Shown: one piece after another, positions 16,150 through 24,285 of the stretch
How the letters are laid out: every line of letters starts with the position of its first letter
How positions within the stretch are numbered: the stretch's first letter is position 1
From: Paraburkholderia antibiotica
Lineage (GTDB): Bacteria > Pseudomonadota > Gammaproteobacteria > Burkholderiales > Burkholderiaceae
Assembly: GCF_012927125.1 (NCBI RefSeq)
Contig: NZ_JABBFZ010000021.1
Coordinates: forward strand, 55,799-119,798
Reading direction: 5' to 3'
Length of the DNA stretch: 64,000 nt
Notes under the pieces: model-generated
What the model was told of the DNA's origin: nothing
Database searches by the model: none
What the model saw: only the letters and a program-made list of their open reading frames with translations
Program-made: the position numbers and the translations under genes

Positions 16150-18794
16150 CGTTGCGCCGCGTTTTCGAGTTCGGCGAGCATCCGCTCGACGCGATCCGCG
16201 AGCTTCTCGGTACTCACTTTTTCGCGCAGGCGTCCGACGATCAACGGAAAAGCAAACGGCGTCGGTTTCTTCGGACGCGTGAGTACCACGCGGCTCGCAT
16301 TCATTCGTTCGAGTGCGAGACGGATGCGTTGCACGTCGAGTTCCTGCAGCAGTACTTCGGTATCGGCCTGGTCGAGCAGCAGATTGCCGCGATCGTGCTG
16401 ACGAAAAATCTCGTAGAAAAGCCCGCTCGATGCCTGCAATTGCCGCGCGCTTTTCTGCTGTCCCGGATGCGCCTGAAATACGAGTCCCGACACGCGCGCA
16501 ATCTCGCGAAAACGCCGCAACGAGAGTTCCGACGAATTGAGGCTCGCGAGAATGTCGTGATCGAGTTCAGCGGGCGAGAGCAGACCGTTGCGCAATTGCG
16601 CGTCCCAATCGAATGCCTGTGCGCACAGCAATTCGAAACCGTAGTCGTTCATCGAAATCGAAAACGTGCCGGGATTGTCGCGCGCGACGCGCCACGCGAG
16701 TAGCGCGCCGAGACCGATATGCGCGGTGCGCCCCGCGAATGGATAACAGAACAGATGATGCCCTTCGCGCGACTTCAGCAATTCGATCACGAGTACGCCA
16801 GGCTCGGGTAATGCCGACCACTTCTTCTGCAATTCGAGCAACGGGCGCACCGCGCGCATTTCGGGTTCGTCGTAGACGCCGCGGGCGGCGCGCGCGAGCA
16901 TCGTCAGCGTGGCGTCGGCGAGCTCGGACGACAACGGCATGCGGCTGCCGGCCCATTGCGGCATCGCGCCTCGCGACGAACGCGCGCGTCGCACCCACGC
17001 GGTCATGTCTTGCACGCGAATCAGTTCGAGCGCGCGACCGCCGAACGTGAATACGTCGCCCGGTTTGAGCCGTGAAATAAACGATTCTTCGATTGCACCG
17101 ATTCGCCCGCCCGACAGATACGCGACGTTCAGCGTGCCGTTCGCGACGATCGTGCCGATGTTGTTGCGATGCCGGCGCGCGAGATCGTCGCGCGGCACGC
17201 GATAAACCCCATCCTCGTCGCGGGCGACGCGGTGGTAGTCGGGATACGCGCGCAGTGTCGCGCCGCCGCCTTCGACAAAACCGAGCGCCCAGTCGAACTC
17301 CGTCTGCGTCAGATGCCGATATGCGTAGGTATGCAGAACTTCTTCATATAGTTCGCGCGCGTCGAAGCCGCCGCCGATCGCCACGGTGACGAGATGCTGA
17401 ACCAGCACGTCGAACGGCTTCTCCGGCGTATCGCGGCTTTCGATCTGCCGTCGTTCGACTGCCTCGCGCGCGGCCGCCGCTTCGATCAGTTCGAGCGCGT
17501 GCGTCGGCACGATCGTCACGCGCGACGGCAAGCCGGGTGCGTGTCCGGAGCGGCCCGCGCGCTGCATCAAACGCGCGACGCCCTTCGGCGAACCGATCTG
17601 GAAGATGCGTTCCACCGGCAGAAAGTCGACGCCAAGATCGAGACTCGACGTACACACCGCGACTTTCAGTGCACCGTTTTTCAGCCCGCGTTCGACCCAT
17701 TCGCGCACGGTTTGATCGAGCGAGCCGTGATGCAGCGCAATCAGTCCGGCCCATTCAGGGCGCGCGTCGAGCAGCGCCTGATACCACACCTCGCATTGCG
17801 AGCGCGTGTTGGTGAACACGAGCGAGGTACGCGCGGTGTCGATTGCACTCGCGACCGCATCGACCTGGCGCATGCCCATATGACCGCCCCATGGGAAGCG
17901 CTCAATCGTCTCGGGAATGAGCGTGTCGACGATCAGCTTCTTCGGAAGCGCGCCGTGTACGCTGACGCGCGGTGTCGTGACCGACGCGAGCAGCACGTCG
18001 ACCGCGAACGACAGATTGCCGAGCGTCGCCGACAGGCCCCACACCTGCAAGCCGGGTCGCCAATGCGTGAGTCGCGCGAGCGCGAGTTGCGTCTGCGTGC
18101 CGCGCTTGTTGCCGAGCAGTTCATGCCATTCGTCGACGATCACGAGCCGTACATGCGACAGCACCTCGCGCGCATCGGCGCGCGTGAGGATCAGCGTGAG
18201 GCTCTCGGGCGTCGTGACGAGTGCCGACGGCATGCGCCGGTTCTGGCGCTCGCGTTCGGCCGACGAGGTATCGCCGGTGCGCAGTCCGACGCTCCACGGC
18301 ATCGCGAGTTCGACCGCCGAGCTTTGCAAGGCGCTGGCGGTGTCGGCGGCGAGCGCGCGCATCGGCGTGATCCACAGCACGGTCAACGGCGCCGGCTGTT
18401 TGCGTGACGCCGCCGCTTCGTTCGCGAACGTGGCCAGCGCGCCGAACCACACCGCCCAGGTTTTGCCCGCGCCGGTGCTCGCATGCAGCAGACCGCTCGC
18501 GCCCTCTGCGATGTCGCGCCAGACTTCCCGCTGGAATTCGAAGGCCTGCCAGTTGCGCCGCGCGAACCATGCGTCGAGTTTGTCGGCGAACGGACGACGC
18601 GTGGCCGGTTCGTCCGGCGCGTAGGACGGAAACGGCAGCGGTTCGAACGCGGGTTCGCGGGCATCGAGCCGCGCCTGTTGCGCGCGGCTGCGCGGGATGC
18701 GCCGGTGCCGCGGCGCGCGGCGATGCTCGCCGGTGCCGGCGGGCGTGGCGGAGGATGCAGCGATGGGGTCGTCGGAATCGGCCGGCTCGGTCAT
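16146..18794 (-). CDS. Ligase-associated DNA-damage-response DEXH helicase (Lhr-like)
   Basis: 882 residues, an SF2 helicase. Walker A is STGAGKTWA (about residue 105), the DEXH box is VDEWHELLG (about 218) and motif III is GLSATLGN. In the second RecA domain are SSLDLGVDFLPVERIFQIGSPKG and RLMQRAGRSGH (motif VI). The C-terminal Lhr-type winged-helix and DUF4145-like regions follow. The first ~75 residues are low-complexity and Arg-rich. It unwinds DNA or DNA-RNA hybrids with ATP in the DNA damage response. It is coupled to pdeM and divergent from the FKBP gene. Confidence 0.92.
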   Translation of the reverse strand: MTEPADSDDPIAASSATPAGTGEHRRAPRHRRIPRSRAQQARLDAREPAFEPLPFPSYAPDEPATRRPFADKLDAWFARRNWQAFEFQREVWRDIAEGASGLLHASTGAGKTWAVWFGALATFANEAAASRKQPAPLTVLWITPMRALAADTASALQSSAVELAMPWSVGLRTGDTSSAERERQNRRMPSALVTTPESLTLILTRADAREVLSHVRLVIVDEWHELLGNKRGTQTQLALARLTHWRPGLQVWGLSATLGNLSFAVDVLLASVTTPRVSVHGALPKKLIVDTLIPETIERFPWGGHMGMRQVDAVASAIDTARTSLVFTNTRSQCEVWYQALLDARPEWAGLIALHHGSLDQTVREWVERGLKNGALKVAVCTSSLDLGVDFLPVERIFQIGSPKGVARLMQRAGRSGHAPGLPSRVTIVPTHALELIEAAAAREAVERRQIESRDTPEKPFDVLVQHLVTVAIGGGFDARELYEEVLHTYAYRHLTQTEFDWALGFVEGGGATLRAYPDYHRVARDEDGVYRVPRDDLARRHRNNIGTIVANGTLNVAYLSGGRIGAIEESFISRLKPGDVFTFGGRALELIRVQDMTAWVRRARSSRGAMPQWAGSRMPLSSELADATLTMLARAARGVYDEPEMRAVRPLLELQKKWSALPEPGVLVIELLKSREGHHLFCYPFAGRTAHIGLGALLAWRVARDNPGTFSISMNDYGFELLCAQAFDWDAQLRNGLLSPAELDHDILASLNSSELSLRRFREIARVSGLVFQAHPGQQKSARQLQASSGLFYEIFRQHDRGNLLLDQADTEVLLQELDVQRIRLALERMNASRVVLTRPKKPTPFAFPLIVGRLREKVSTEKLADRVERMLAELENAAQR

Positions 18795-18929
18795 CGAAAG
18801 CGCTCTGCTGGCAATGGCATGGGATTCACGCGCCGGCGAAGCGCTCGCCGGGATCTACATGTGGACCGCGAAACCGTGACGGTGGTTCAGCGCAGCCGTC
18901 AATCGCTAACCCCGGCCGACATCCTCCGC

Positions 18930-18935
18930 TACAAT
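18930..18935 (+). promoter_or_regulatory. -10-like hexamer for the FKBP gene
   Basis: TACAAT lies 30 bp before the FKBP start, and a GGAG-containing ribosome site (CTGGAG) follows at 18952-18957. A matching -35 is not clear. Confidence 0.4.
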
Positions 18936-18964
18936 GAGCCGACTCACCCCACTGGAGATTCGCT

Positions 18965-19366
18965 TTGAAATCACTCGTTGCTCTGCTGGCTGCAACCGTT
19001 CTGTCCTCGACCGCGATGGCCGCTGCGCCGACCACGGAAAAACTGCCGTCCGGTGTCGTCGTCGAACATCTGACGCAAGGCACGGGCCTGCAACCGGTCG
19101 CAACCGACGTCGTGAAGGTCAACTACCGCGGCACGCTGCCGAACGGTACCGAATTCGATAGCTCGGCAAAGCATGGCGGCCCGGCGACGTTCCCGCTCAA
19201 TCGCGTGATTCCGTGCTGGACGCAAGGCGTGCAGAAGATGAAAGTCGGCGGTAAGGCGCGGCTCACGTGCCCGGCGGCGACCGCTTACGGCGATCGCGGC
19301 GTCGGTCCGATTCCGCCGAATACGGATCTGACCTTCGAAGTCGAACTGGTCGACATCGTCAAGTAA
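18965..19366 (+). CDS. FKBP-type peptidyl-prolyl cis-trans isomerase, exported
   Basis: 133 residues with a signal peptide (about 1-20, ending SSTAMAA) and one FKBP domain. Conserved blocks are VKVNYRGTLPNGTEFDSS, VIPCWTQGVQKMKVGGKA and CPAATAYGDRGVGPIPPNTDLTFEVELV. It should speed proline isomerisation in the periplasm. The start codon is TTG at 18965-18967: translation gives MKSLVALLAATVLS directly after a CTGGAG site, and no ATG fits. A terminator follows the gene. Confidence 0.93.
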   Translation: MKSLVALLAATVLSSTAMAAAPTTEKLPSGVVVEHLTQGTGLQPVATDVVKVNYRGTLPNGTEFDSSAKHGGPATFPLNRVIPCWTQGVQKMKVGGKARLTCPAATAYGDRGVGPIPPNTDLTFEVELVDIVK

Positions 19367-19390
19367 GCGTGCACCGCATGCGCTGACATT

Positions 19391-19430
19391 CAGGCCTCGC
19401 TCCGGCAATCGCAGCGAGGCCTGCTGTTTT
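19391..19430 (+). terminator. Rho-independent terminator after the FKBP gene
   Basis: Arms CAGGCCTCGCT (19391-19401) and AGCGAGGCCTG (19413-19423) pair perfectly over 11 bp with an 11-nt loop, followed by CTGTTTTTA. Confidence 0.88.
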
Positions 19431-19464
19431 TAGGGGCGCCGAATTGCCCGTGAAAGGACACTCG

Positions 19465-19926
19465 ATGAAACGCGACAAGACCCCGGTGCAGGTGGCGAGC
19501 ATCGGCTTTACCGGCAAGACCGCACAGAAGTTCTTCGATTCGATCAAAGACGCCGGCGTACGCACGGTGCTCGACATTCGCCTCAATAACACGTCGCAAC
19601 TTGCCGGCTTCGCGAAGAAACAGGATCTGCCGTACTTTCTCGAACATCTGTGCGGCGCGACCTACGTCGAAATGCCGGAACTGGCTCCCGAGCCAGATCT
19701 GTTCAAGCGCTATCAGAGCAAGGAATTGAGCTGGGAGAACTTTCGCACCGAGTATTTCGAGCTGATTGCGCGGCGCCGGGTGGAAAGCAATCTGGATATC
19801 GCGCTATTTGAATCCGGTTGCCTGCTTTGCAGCGAACATTTACCACATCATTGTCACCGGATGTTTGCGCTCGAGTACCTGAATCAGCACTGGAATAAGC
19901 GTCTTTCCATTACGCATCTGACCTGA
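19465..19926 (+). CDS. DUF488 family protein
   Basis: 153 residues. The family pattern is clear: VASIGFTGKTAQKFFDSI at the start, VLDIRLNNTSQ in the middle and CLLCSEHLPHHCHRMFALEYL near the end, where Cys and His residues may bind metal. The function of DUF488 is not established. A TTG at 19444 is in frame, but GAAAGGA at 19452-19458 sits correctly for the ATG at 19465. The gene follows the FKBP terminator, so it needs its own promoter, for which little room is visible; read-through is possible. Confidence 0.85.
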   Translation: MKRDKTPVQVASIGFTGKTAQKFFDSIKDAGVRTVLDIRLNNTSQLAGFAKKQDLPYFLEHLCGATYVEMPELAPEPDLFKRYQSKELSWENFRTEYFELIARRRVESNLDIALFESGCLLCSEHLPHHCHRMFALEYLNQHWNKRLSITHLT

Positions 19927-20230
19927 CTGAAACGGGTGTGGCCGGCTCGTGGCGGCGCATGCGTCGCCTGGTCGGCGTTTTCGTATTTCTGCGATTATTG
20001 TCCGAAAAGCGGACGACGTTGCGCCGGATAGCTTCGTTCTTCACTCGGTATCCCAAACAGTCGAGTGGCGCAAACCGTTGAAAAAACTCGCTGGAAACGC
20101 GTCTTTTTTCAAGTTGCGGGTGGTTTGCCCGTCTACTATCTACTCACGCGCAGCTCGCCGTATCGTCCTGTCCCGTCTTGTCGCCGGCAACCGCCGGCTG
20201 TCTTTCTGCGCGCGCTTAGGAGCGCCAGCC
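19927..20230. other. Intergenic region with possible promoter
   Basis: 304 bp. A frame stays open through it in phase with the next gene from 19949, but that extension has no ribosome site and no protein-like composition. The next gene has TAGGAG at 20217-20222 in front of its ATG. TTGCCC and TACTAT near 20120-20140 could be promoter elements; this is weak. Confidence 0.35.
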
Positions 20231-21304
20231 ATGAATATCGACTTTCACTACGGCGTGGTCTATATCGCCGCGCGGGTCGGCGGCATGACGGCCGGCGATG
20301 CGCGGATCGTCGCGCATGCCTGCCAATATGTCGACGACGCCACGACGAACGGGATATTGCGTTTCAAAGGCGGCGAGACGTTCGAGCGTTTTGCCACTGC
20401 GCACAAGTTATTCGATTACGCCAATACCGAGAACGACCAGAATCGTCTGGTCTGGACGCCATTTCATTTTCTGCCGGCCGGAGAGGGGATAACCCTGGAA
20501 GAAAAAGCGATTTGCCGGCCGGATAGCGAAGTCGCGCGAGAAGTCGTGCGGCGCGCGATCCGGCAGCGCGATTCGGAGACCGGCTTGCACCGACTCGGCG
20601 TGACGCTTCATACGTATGTCGATACCTGGGCGCATCAGGGATTCGCGGGAATCGAAAGTCCGTGGAATCGCGTTCATCTTCTCGAAGCGCAGGATTGCAC
20701 GCGCAAAGGCTGGATCGCGAATCTCGAGCGCGCGGTCGGACATCTGATCGAGCATGTGGAAGAAGACATTCTGACGATCGCGCTGCCGGTCGGCCACGGC
20801 GCCGCCTTGCATTATCCCGACCAGCCGTGGGCGCGCTGGCATTACATCGACGGCCGCAACAACTTTATCTCGCGACACAATTTGCCGGATTTCGTGCAGG
20901 CCGCCGAGATGGCGTGCCGCGCGGTGCGCGGCTATCTGGCGGGGCGGGAGGACTTCGACACGCAGCCCGGCATGCCGGACGACGTCAAGGATGCATTGAC
21001 CCGGCTGCTCGATACGAGCCGGAACCCGGACGATAACCTGCGTTTGCGGACAGTCTGCGAATGGGTAAAAGGCGGCCGTATTCCGGGTTTGAAAGAAGCG
21101 GTGCCCGGTTATATCGCCAAAGGCCGAGATTCGTGGAAATACCAGGCCACCGGTTTACTGTGCGACGACGACACCGGGGACAGACCGGAGTGGACCCATG
21201 CGTTCGAGAAAAGCGACTACCGTCTCTTTCACGACGCGGTCAAGCAGCACCGCTTCGTCACGACTCAGGAGATCTTGCCTGCTCGTGGATTGCGGATAGC
21301 GTGA
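20231..21304 (+). CDS. DUF6765-like protein of unknown function
   Basis: 357 residues starting MNIDFHYGVVYIAARVGGM. The N-terminal block with HACQYVDDATTNGIL and the later HTYVDTWAHQGFAGI and LHYPDQPWARWHY are rich in His and Asp in a pattern like metal-dependent HD or phospholipase-C-type helical folds. I recognise it as similar to DUF6765 proteins, but this is from memory of the pattern only. There is no signal peptide. TAGGAG at 20217-20222 supports the start. It is a single gene. The activity is unknown; a metal-dependent hydrolase is a guess. Confidence 0.75.
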   Translation: MNIDFHYGVVYIAARVGGMTAGDARIVAHACQYVDDATTNGILRFKGGETFERFATAHKLFDYANTENDQNRLVWTPFHFLPAGEGITLEEKAICRPDSEVAREVVRRAIRQRDSETGLHRLGVTLHTYVDTWAHQGFAGIESPWNRVHLLEAQDCTRKGWIANLERAVGHLIEHVEEDILTIALPVGHGAALHYPDQPWARWHYIDGRNNFISRHNLPDFVQAAEMACRAVRGYLAGREDFDTQPGMPDDVKDALTRLLDTSRNPDDNLRLRTVCEWVKGGRIPGLKEAVPGYIAKGRDSWKYQATGLLCDDDTGDRPEWTHAFEKSDYRLFHDAVKQHRFVTTQEILPARGLRIA

Positions 21305-21362
21305 ACGAAGCGTGAGTGAGGCATGAATGAGGCGAATGAGGCATGAGCGAGGCGTGAATGAG
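21305..21362 (+). repeat. Short degenerate direct repeats around GAATGAGGC
   Basis: The stretch just after the previous stop contains repeated GTGAGTGAGGCATGAATGAGG-like motifs, with GAATGAGGC or variants about five times. It looks like slippage-prone filler; no function is assigned. Confidence 0.5.
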
Positions 21363-21459
21363 CGCAGCTGCGCGTATCGCTGCGCAAGCATGCCTCGACC
21401 TTCCTGTTGGGTCGCCGCCCCACGAGAATTCGCGGCGGCGGCCCCATCCGCCTGACTAT

Positions 21460-21708
21460 TTATTGCATTCCGACCTGCTGATGCTGGGCGACGTGCGCCG
21501 CTGCCTGTTCTTCGGCGTGCTTTTTGGCCATATGCCTGCCGACGATACAGCCGCCGACCGCGCCGGCCACCGCGTGATGTCCCGCATAGTGCCCGGCGAC
21601 GCCACCTACCACCGCGCCTTTCAGGCAACCGGCCGCATGCGCGGTGCCGGCCATGGTCAGAGAGATTGCCGCCGCCGCGAGGGCAGCCCGAATATAACCA
21701 GCTTTCAT
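21460..21708 (-). CDS. Small exported glycine-zipper-like protein
   Basis: 82 residues. There is a signal peptide (MKAGYIRAALAAAAISLTM to AHA, about 1-25). A short Gly/Ala/His segment then has two Cys (GCLKGAVVGG and GGCIVGRHMA), spaced as in glycine-zipper envelope proteins. The end is polar and Ala/His/Gln-rich. Similar small proteins occur widely in Burkholderia and are annotated as hypothetical. An in-frame ATG 33 bp upstream (21741) could be the start, with GAGG about 13 nt before it; the signal peptide favours 21708. Confidence 0.7.
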   Translation of the reverse strand: MKAGYIRAALAAAAISLTMAGTAHAAGCLKGAVVGGVAGHYAGHHAVAGAVGGCIVGRHMAKKHAEEQAAAHVAQHQQVGMQ

Positions 21709-22103
21709 TGCAAGTACCGTATTGTTGAATGGATCGAACATGGCGTTTCCACGCCTCTTTTCAATAGGCCGCCGAATAGCGCTCGCTGCGCGACGGCTTT
21801 CTATCGGCCGGACTGAGGCAGCCGGACACCGCTCGAAGTGTAGAAGGATGGGCGCGACTCAGGCGCAACCGCTACTGCAAGATTGGTAACCGTAGGTTAC
21901 GGTCCGCGACAGCCGCATTGACAATTTTCCTTGCGCCGTTTTAGTGGATTTCGAATCCGCTGTCCGATTGCCGGATGCAAAAAAGCGTCGCTTTTAAATA
22001 AAAATGAACTACTCTCCTTTGAATATTTGAAAGCTTGCCTATAGTAGAAGCGGTTATTGCCATCAAGCACAGCAATGGCCTTCCTGTCGACGGGGAAACA
22101 CAC
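21709..22103. other. Divergent intergenic region
   Basis: 395 bp between two divergently oriented small genes. The right part is AT-rich (21980-22045) and carries the promoter-like pair listed separately. No gene, terminator or repeat is evident. Confidence 0.5.
22018..22045 (+). promoter_or_regulatory. Sigma-70-like promoter
   Basis: TTTGAA (22018-22023), 16 bp, then TATAGT (22040-22045). It lies about 60 bp before the ATG at 22104. If used, the TTG at 22035 cannot be the start of the next gene, which supports 22104. Confidence 0.5.
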
Positions 22104-22442
22104 ATGGCAACACCCAATTCTGGGATTTATCCGACCCGGACTTGTACGCCGGAGTCGTTGCGCACCCTCGCGAGCTTTCTTGAATTGGCGCTCGACGAGG
22201 GAAAAAGCGTGGTCGTGATGCGCATCGGCAAGCAATTGCGCAGCGTCTATGTGGGAAATCCATCCGGCGCTTTGGAGGATTTGACGGATTCCGGTGTGGT
22301 CGACGCTTTTCAGGCTGATGAAATGCTGATGCTCACCTGTCTGGGAATCAACCGGATTACGGCGGACGGTCAACACTACCGCTTTATACGAAGTGTCAGA
22401 TACATTGCCGATCGGCAGGTCGTCGTTTTTACACCCATTTGA
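22104..22442 (+). CDS. Hypothetical protein, 112 residues
   Basis: Not recognised. It starts MATPNSGIYPTRTCTPESL and reads as a compact soluble alpha/beta protein (LASFLELALDEGKSVVVMRIG; DEMLMLTCLGINRITADG) with no signal peptide or membrane helix. The ATG follows GGGGAAA with an 8-nt spacer and lies downstream of a plausible promoter. Base composition is a little AT-richer than the neighbours. It is probably a real short gene, restricted to this group of bacteria. Confidence 0.65.
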   Translation: MATPNSGIYPTRTCTPESLRTLASFLELALDEGKSVVVMRIGKQLRSVYVGNPSGALEDLTDSGVVDAFQADEMLMLTCLGINRITADGQHYRFIRSVRYIADRQVVVFTPI

Positions 22443-22659
22443 GCGAAGGGAACTGAAGCGGAGAAGAGGAATCAGGAGGAAGGTAAAAGGAAGGAGGATA
22501 GGGCGAGTCCCGCGCAGTGTCTGAAAGCTTTTATTAACGCCGTGTGACTAAGCACCGCATCCATGTCTATCGAAGTACTGAAGGTTTGGATAGGTTGAGA
22601 CTGCCTTTCTTCCGTTATTCATGGCATAGTTCGACGATTACCACATAAGGAGCAATCAG

Positions 22660-23496
22660 ATGCCCACGTTAGAGCAAATCCAAGCAAAGCTTAAGAAGCT
22701 CCAGCAACAAGCTGACGTTCTCATTGCCAGAAAAGCACAGACCGCAGTCGATCAGATTCGCGAATTGATGCTCAAGCATGGTCTCACCACAGCCGATATC
22801 GAAGCACAGGCAAAGGCACGCCGTACCGCGCGCGGTCTGAATGGCGTCACGGGCCGCGGTCGTGGCCGACCCGCCGGCGTGACCAAAGCCGCCAAAGCGG
22901 CAACGCCGGCGAAGTATCGCGACCCGAAGACGGGCGCGACGTGGACCGGTCACGGCCGCGCACCGGGCTGGATTGCCAACGTCAAGGATCGCACGTCGTT
23001 TCTCGTCGACGGCGCGAGCGAAATGAAATCCGCGGCGGCGCCCGCAAAGCGCGGTAAAGGTCAGCCGAAAGGCGCGCAGCCGCCGAAGTACATCAATCCG
23101 AAAACCGGCGCAACCTGGAGCGGTCGCGGTCCGGCACCGGCATGGCTCGCCACGGTCAAGGATCGCAGCAAATTCCTGATCGATGGCGCAGCGGCTCCGG
23201 CATCGACCAAGGCGGCGGCTAAAACCGGCAAAGCGAAAGCGACCGCCGCAAAAAAAGCGGTAGCCAAAAAGGCAACGCGCAAGACGGCGGCAAAAAAGGC
23301 GGTTGCTAAAAAGGCCGTCGCCAAAAAGGCGACGCCGGCTAGCAGAAAAGCCGCGGTGAAGAAAACCGCCGGCCGCAAGAGCGCGGTGAAGACCGCCGCG
23401 AAGGCACCGGCACGCAAGGCCGCGGCAAAGAGCGCCGCTGCACCTGCGGCTCCGGCGGCAGCGCAAACGTCGGCGGTGCAGGCTAGCGCGGCGTAA
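22660..23496 (+). CDS. H-NS-like nucleoid protein with two DNA-binding domains and a histone-H1-like tail
   Basis: 278 residues. Residues 1-60 are a charged coiled coil (LEQIQAKLKKLQQQADVLIA) for oligomerisation. RGRGRPAG is an AT-hook-like stretch. Two H-NS C-terminal domains follow: KYRDPKTGATWTGHGRAPGW (about 87) and KYINPKTGATWSGRGPAPAW (about 145), each ending in KDR-x-x-FL-DG. Residues about 185-278 are Lys/Ala repeats (AKKAVAKKATRKTAAKKA). H-NS family members silence AT-rich DNA; the tail resembles eukaryotic H1 and Bordetella BpH1. The doubled domain is unusual. It has its own 217-bp upstream region. Confidence 0.92.
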   Translation: MPTLEQIQAKLKKLQQQADVLIARKAQTAVDQIRELMLKHGLTTADIEAQAKARRTARGLNGVTGRGRGRPAGVTKAAKAATPAKYRDPKTGATWTGHGRAPGWIANVKDRTSFLVDGASEMKSAAAPAKRGKGQPKGAQPPKYINPKTGATWSGRGPAPAWLATVKDRSKFLIDGAAAPASTKAAAKTGKAKATAAKKAVAKKATRKTAAKKAVAKKAVAKKATPASRKAAVKKTAGRKSAVKTAAKAPARKAAAKSAAAPAAPAAAQTSAVQASAA

Positions 23497-23538
23497 TGAC
23501 AGCCAATAGCAACGGATGGCAGCGGAGTCGTGAAGTAG

Positions 23539-24045
23539 ATGGTTAGCACCTTCGATGCATCCCAGCAGGAAGACCAGGTCGTCCTGCTGGACTCTGTTCC
23601 TCAACCGGCCACCGATGCCGCCGAACCGTTCATTGTCGCGAGCGATCGCCGCGTGATTCTGACTTATCCGATCGCGGAATCGGACTTTGAGCGTTTCGGG
23701 CCTTTCGATCCCGACGACGATCCTTTTTGCGCGGTGCTATTTGCCGACGCCGGTTTTCATCGGCTCGGTCCGCCCGGCGACGCGGATCTTTCCGTTCATC
23801 CGCTCGCCGGGCAGGGTCTGTGTAGCTACGCCGTGCATGAGGTCGTCAATTCGTCGCTGTGCGCGGAGCTAGCGGCGGTGGCGAATGACGACGCGTCGAT
23901 GGCCACAGCGCCACTCGTGCGGCGTCATTTCGTCATCACGTTTCAGGCGTCGACGTTCGAATGCGTGGCGTCGGACTACACGGTAATCGGCGTATTCGGC
24001 GCGGGCGAAATTGCGAGTCGCGAGGCATTTGCGTTGGTCAGATAA
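23539..24045 (+). CDS. Hypothetical protein, 168 residues
   Basis: Not recognised. It is soluble and acidic (FGPFDPDDDPFCAVLFADAG), with three Cys in its body and no signal peptide or membrane segment. It begins 42 bp after the H-NS-like gene in the same direction and has GGAG 14 bp ahead of its ATG, so it may be cotranscribed. Codon use matches the neighbours, supporting a real gene. Confidence 0.6.
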   Translation: MVSTFDASQQEDQVVLLDSVPQPATDAAEPFIVASDRRVILTYPIAESDFERFGPFDPDDDPFCAVLFADAGFHRLGPPGDADLSVHPLAGQGLCSYAVHEVVNSSLCAELAAVANDDASMATAPLVRRHFVITFQASTFECVASDYTVIGVFGAGEIASREAFALVR

Positions 24046-24285
24046 CGCCCGTGACTAGCAAAAGCCGCGTGAAAAACCGCAGCATCCGGTCGCGATGAAT
24101 CCCGACCGGGCTGCGAAAGAATTAGAAAGACACGCCGCAATAGCAAACCCTCTAGCAAGACGCGGTCCCGTCACGGGCACGCGTCGTGCGTACTGTGGCT
24201 AAAACGAAATTCGGGTACGAATGTGGGCACGTCCGCCGAGCGCGGGACATGTCGATAGGCTCGCCGCCCGGCATCGAGGCCACGC

